From Mediterraneibacter glycyrrhizinilyticus (GTDB lineage Bacteria > Bacillota > Clostridia > Lachnospirales > Lachnospiraceae), in NCBI RefSeq assembly GCF_016902345.1, contig NZ_JACJLR010000016.1:1-64000 (forward strand): DNA of 64,000 nt, given 5' to 3'. Shown in pieces: positions 60,802 to 64,000 of this stretch. Each line of letters begins with the position of its first letter. Position 1 is the stretch's first letter. The position numbers were made by a program, and so were the translations under genes. The notes beneath the pieces are model-generated. The model saw nothing but the letters and a program-made list of their open reading frames with translations. It did not search any database and was not told the origin of the DNA.

Positions 60802-61611
60802 ATGAAATACCAGATACTCGTACTCGATCTGGACGGTACGTTGACAAATTCCAAAAAGGAGATCACCGAGCCCACAAGGCAGGCTCTGATCGAGATCCAG
60901 AAATCCGGACGTATCGTTGTCCTTGCCAGCGGACGTCCCATCAACGGAGTCGCACCGCTTGCCAAACATCTCCACATGGATGAGTACGGCGGCTATATGC
61001 TCTCCTTCAACGGGGCGCGCATCACCTGCTGTTCCACCGGGGAGATCGTCTATGACCGCGCACTCCCTCCCTCCGTCATCCGGCCGGTCTTTGAAACAGT
61101 CCGCAGTTATCCGGATGTAGATATCGTCACTTACGCAGGCCCCGAAATTCTCTCCGGGATCCGGCCAAACCAGTATACGGAAAAAGAGGCTGCCATCAAC
61201 CGAATGACAGTACGTCTTGTAGACGATTTCCCGGCAGCGCTCACCTTTCCCGTAAACAAGATGCTCGTGCCCGGAGATCCCGCCACTCTCGATGTTCTGA
61301 TGGAGCATCTGAAGAAGCAGTATCACGGACTTTTGAACATTTATAAATCCGAGCCCTACTTCCTCGAGATCATGCCCCAGAATATCGATAAAGCATACTC
61401 TCTCAGGAAGCTCCTCGACACCCTCCGGCTCAATGCAGACCAGATGATCTGCTGCGGAGACGGCTTCAACGATCTGTCCATGATCGAGTACGCCGGTCTC
61501 GGAGTGGCTATGGCAAACGCCCAGCCGGTCGTAAAAGAGGCCGCTGACTTCATCACCTATTCCAACGATGAAGACGGCGTCCTCCATGTGATCGATCTGT
61601 TCCTGCGCTGA
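60802..61611 (+). CDS. Cof-type HAD-superfamily phosphatase
   Basis: The 269-residue protein is a second HAD IIB hydrolase: LDLDGTLTNSKKEI (nucleophile Asp), VLASGRPINGV, NIDKAYSLRKLLD with the conserved Lys and MICCGDGFNDLSMI. It has AGGAGG upstream and lies 98 nt after murF. It probably acts on a sugar phosphate; the substrate is unknown. Confidence 0.92.
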   Translation: MKYQILVLDLDGTLTNSKKEITEPTRQALIEIQKSGRIVVLASGRPINGVAPLAKHLHMDEYGGYMLSFNGARITCCSTGEIVYDRALPPSVIRPVFETVRSYPDVDIVTYAGPEILSGIRPNQYTEKEAAINRMTVRLVDDFPAALTFPVNKMLVPGDPATLDVLMEHLKKQYHGLLNIYKSEPYFLEIMPQNIDKAYSLRKLLDTLRLNADQMICCGDGFNDLSMIEYAGLGVAMANAQPVVKEAADFITYSNDEDGVLHVIDLFLR

Positions 61612-61649
61612 TTTCTGATCAACGATATAGCTTCATTCCCAGAGTTTTT

Positions 61650-61682
61650 CAGGGTATCCGGAAATCGGATGCCCTGTTTTAT
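61650..61682. terminator. bidirectional terminator between HAD and helicase genes
   Basis: CAGGGTATCCG (61650-61660) and CGGATGCCCTG (61666-61676) pair over 11 bp with one G-T pair and are followed by TTTTATT. It separates convergent genes. Confidence 0.8.
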
Positions 61683-61702
61683 TCCCCAAAAACGTGTGCG
61701 GA

Positions 61703-64000
61703 TCAGATTCTCTCCACTTCTCCGAACGCTTTGAGGAACTGTTTTCTTCCATATCCCGGAAATTCCACTTCTATCATCATGTCATCCTCTGATAAAAGGA
61801 TCCCCTCCCCGTATTTTCTGTGCCGTATACGCTCCGCCGTTCCTTTTTCCGCTGCTCTCTTTCTCCGGATCTGCTCCTGGACTTCCCTGCGCATCTGCTG
61901 AAGCCCTTTCCTCTTCTCCTCCTCGCTTCGTATATCCTCCCTCTTCAGCAGGTAGGGCGGGATCATCTTCAGATACCGGCTGGGTTCTCCAAGTACGCCC
62001 GGCTCTCCGGGGCTGGTGTACCAGGACAGTTCCAGCTCATTCTTTGCCCTGGTGATCCCCACAAAGAACAGACGCCGCTCCTCTTCCTCCTGCTCAAAGC
62101 TCTGACACCGCAGCGGAATCAGCCCCTGATTCACTCCTGTCAGAAATACCGTATCAAATTCCAGGCCTTTGGACGCATGGAGCGTCATCAACTTTACCGT
62201 TCCATCCCCGGCATTTCCGCCTGCTCCCGGAATCCCCTCTTCTTCATCCGGGGTTTTCTCTCCCGCATCCATCTTCATGCCATAAAGAGCCGAGTTGTTG
62301 AGAAACTCCCGCATCCTTTTTACAAAATCCTCCCCTTCCCAATCCTTCTGTTCTGCGCCTTTTTTCTGCTCCTGCTGCATCTCCATATGCTTTTCCGTTT
62401 TCCCGGTGTCCCTGCCGCAGCACGCCGCGCACATCTTTCTCAGGAACTCCATCACCGTCTGCTCATCCCCCGCATAACTCTCAGATGCAGGATGAAGCGC
62501 CTCCCGAAGGTCAAAATACCTGAAGAGTTCTTCCGCCGAGGGACAAGGACTGTCTCCTTCCCCTGTTCCGCAGCAGGAAAACGCTTCCGGAAATCCCCTC
62601 ATCTTCCGGAAACGCTTTTCCGGGCCCGTCGCCTTTTTATTTTCTCCGGCTTCTCCTGCGTTCCCGCTCCTGTCTGCCTCGCCTTTTGCTTCTGGCATCC
62701 GCCCAGAGCAGACGATCTCCTTCGCTTTTTTCTTTGTACATTTCTCGCCGTATTGCGGGTCTGTAAGAACTTGAACCGCCATCTGAGCATCCGAAGGATT
62801 TACAGAGAAACGCAATACTTTCACCAGCCAGTTCAGCACCGGTATCTCTTTCAGCGTCTTCTTCACAGAGATCTCATACGGTATCCCTCGCTTTTCAAAC
62901 ACCTTTGCCAGGATTTCCGACTGTCTCTGGAGACGGTAAAACACAGCGATCTCATGATACGGTCTTCCCTCTTTGTGAAGGGCACGGATCCGTTCTGCCA
63001 GGTACTCCGCCTCCTGAAACGGATCGTAATGATTCTTTACCAGGATCTTCCCCGCCTCTGTCCTGCTGCCCTCGATCCGGTTCCCAAACTGAAGAAACCG
63101 GTTCGCCGCTTCCAGGATCGAGGCATTAGAGCGGTAGTTCATAGGCAGAGTCAGCTCCTTTGCCCCGAACCGATGCTTCAGCAGAAAGAACATATTCTCG
63201 CCTGTCCCGCGCCAGCTGTAGATCACCTGGTTCGGGTCCCCAACTGCGAAGAGTTTTGCAGATTTCCTGCTCTCCTCCTCTTCGCCCGGTTCCATTCCTT
63301 CTGCTCCACAGAGTGCCTCCAGAAAATCAAGCTGCAGCCGGTCGCTGTCCTGAACTTCATCCACAATGACCCATTCCGGATGCCAGCCGTCCCTTTCTCT
63401 TCCGTCCGCTTCCCAGCTGCCTCCCCGGCCGTCGCGCAGAAGCTGCGCGCTCACTCTCAGCAGATCCGCAAAGGACATCTTATTCTGACGTCTCTTCTCC
63501 TCTTCCAGAAGCGGATAAAGCCGAAACAGGTCATCCTTGTATCTGGTCTCGTTCTTTCCCGCCAGATACTGTTGATGCTCCTGCTCCATCCGCTTTTTCA
63601 GACGGTTCTTATACTTCACTTTCAGCCCCTGCTCCGCAATGATGTCCAGCGCCAGGTCCGTCTCCTCGTCTGGATCCATGACCGTAAACTCTTTCGTCCA
63701 TCCCGCCGCCTCCACAGGCAGCCGGTTCTTCAAAAGCCGGAGCGCCACGCTGTGAAACGTCCCGAATCCCTGCACCTGTTCCGGCGTTATGCCCGGCTCA
63801 CGATGAAGAAGACGCTCCGTGATCTCATCCGCTGCCTTGTTCGTAAATGTCAGAACGACCATATCTTCCAGCGGCACGTTTTTCTCCAAATGCAGATACA
63901 GGATCTTCTCGATCAGCACCGCGGTCTTTCCGCTTCCCACATTGGCATTCACCACACACGCCGGGCTTTCGTCCAACACAGCTGCCCTCTGACATTCATT
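61703..64000 (-). CDS. UvrD/PcrA/Rep-like ATP-dependent DNA helicase, 5' end cut by the window
   Basis: About 765 residues of an SF1A helicase are seen. Motifs are the Walker A NANVGSGKTAVLIEKI, motif Ia TFTNKAADEITER, motif II WVIVDEVQDSDRLQLDF, motif III FAVGDPNQVIYSWRG, motif IV LPMNYRSN, motif V MTLHASKGLEFDTVFLTG and motif VI FVGITRAKNELELSW. The frame continues past 63979 to the window edge (NECQRAAV, a Q-motif), so the true start is outside. A Lys/Glu-rich insert near residues 420-510 is longer than in PcrA. It may be a repair helicase of the UvrD family; no gajA-like partner is visible here. Confidence 0.92.
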   Translation of the reverse strand, partial: NECQRAAVLDESPACVVNANVGSGKTAVLIEKILYLHLEKNVPLEDMVVLTFTNKAADEITERLLHREPGITPEQVQGFGTFHSVALRLLKNRLPVEAAGWTKEFTVMDPDEETDLALDIIAEQGLKVKYKNRLKKRMEQEHQQYLAGKNETRYKDDLFRLYPLLEEEKRRQNKMSFADLLRVSAQLLRDGRGGSWEADGRERDGWHPEWVIVDEVQDSDRLQLDFLEALCGAEGMEPGEEEESRKSAKLFAVGDPNQVIYSWRGTGENMFFLLKHRFGAKELTLPMNYRSNASILEAANRFLQFGNRIEGSRTEAGKILVKNHYDPFQEAEYLAERIRALHKEGRPYHEIAVFYRLQRQSEILAKVFEKRGIPYEISVKKTLKEIPVLNWLVKVLRFSVNPSDAQMAVQVLTDPQYGEKCTKKKAKEIVCSGRMPEAKGEADRSGNAGEAGENKKATGPEKRFRKMRGFPEAFSCCGTGEGDSPCPSAEELFRYFDLREALHPASESYAGDEQTVMEFLRKMCAACCGRDTGKTEKHMEMQQEQKKGAEQKDWEGEDFVKRMREFLNNSALYGMKMDAGEKTPDEEEGIPGAGGNAGDGTVKLMTLHASKGLEFDTVFLTGVNQGLIPLRCQSFEQEEEERRLFFVGITRAKNELELSWYTSPGEPGVLGEPSRYLKMIPPYLLKREDIRSEEEKRKGLQQMRREVQEQIRRKRAAEKGTAERIRHRKYGEGILLSEDDMMIEVEFPGYGRKQFLKAFGEVERI

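Noticed and set aside
61703-64000. GajB-like role for the UvrD helicase (Gabija)
   Set aside because: No GajA-type ATPase-TOPRIM gene is visible beside it; the ATPase/TOPRIM pair is 60 kb away.
1-64000. CRISPR array, rRNA operon, prophage or complete insertion sequence
   Set aside because: No regularly spaced identical repeats, no rRNA segments, and no transposase or phage structural genes were seen.

Overview
The window is chromosomal DNA of a spore-forming Firmicute, most likely a member of the Lachnospiraceae (Clostridia). The basis is the sporulation genes spoIIR and sipL, a type III glutamine synthetase, a DUF6145-type protein, a WhiA/RapZ/Crh-like cluster, HrcA/CIRCE sites, strong GGAGG ribosome binding sites and mid-range base composition. 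The genus cannot be fixed from the sequence alone. No rRNA, CRISPR array, prophage or complete insertion sequence was seen; one tRNA gene (tRNA-Glu, CTC) is present.

Region 1 (1-8.7 kb) is accessory. It begins with an AT-rich two-gene unit, an SMC/ABC-like AAA ATPase followed by a TOPRIM-like DUF4276 protein, which resembles split OLD and PARIS-type defence pairs. A tight mazG-like / HNH nuclease / SAM methyltransferase cassette follows, then a two-component system with an apparent autoregulatory box, and an Rpn-family PD-(D/E)XK nuclease with a repetitive C-terminal region.

Region 2 (8.7-16.1 kb) holds a YczE-like/MATE transporter pair; hsp20 under an HrcA/CIRCE promoter, with an apparent 39-codon gene in its leader; greA-lysS, where LysRS carries an extra C-terminal tRNA-binding domain; and coaX-dusB.

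Region 3 (16.3-21.8 kb) is the most unusual metabolic unit. A TetR gene is divergent from an operon encoding an SCP2 lipid-binding protein, an alpha/beta hydrolase, a free-standing NRPS-type condensation domain, a free acyl carrier protein and an AMP-forming acyl ligase. Three copies of a TTCGACC-type operator lie between them. Together these parts could activate, carry, condense and release an acyl group, so this is a candidate small-molecule or lipid-conjugate pathway.

Region 4 (22-64 kb) is mostly core: lon (with a CIRCE site), birA, argF (with ARG boxes), a TrmH-family rRNA methyltransferase, trkA/trkH, a GH42 beta-galactosidase with a LacI regulator, glnN with a leader terminator, fba, tRNA-Glu, a lipid kinase, murB-rapZ-whiA-crh-like, a CNNM/CorC transporter, a SPOR amidase, ilvE, glmM, HAD phosphatases, an acyl-ACP thioesterase, a cation diffusion facilitator, spoIIR, ispE-gntR, sipL with a PrcB-like lipoprotein gene, plsC, deoB, pncB, ddl, murF and a UvrD-like helicase cut by the window end.

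A recurring intergenic palindrome beginning GGTGCCGTGTACTTTT occurs four times (24.7, 25.8, 47.7 and 50.4 kb), each time at the 3' end of a gene, and probably serves as a terminator. One copy is expanded into a perfect 76-bp palindrome between convergent genes.
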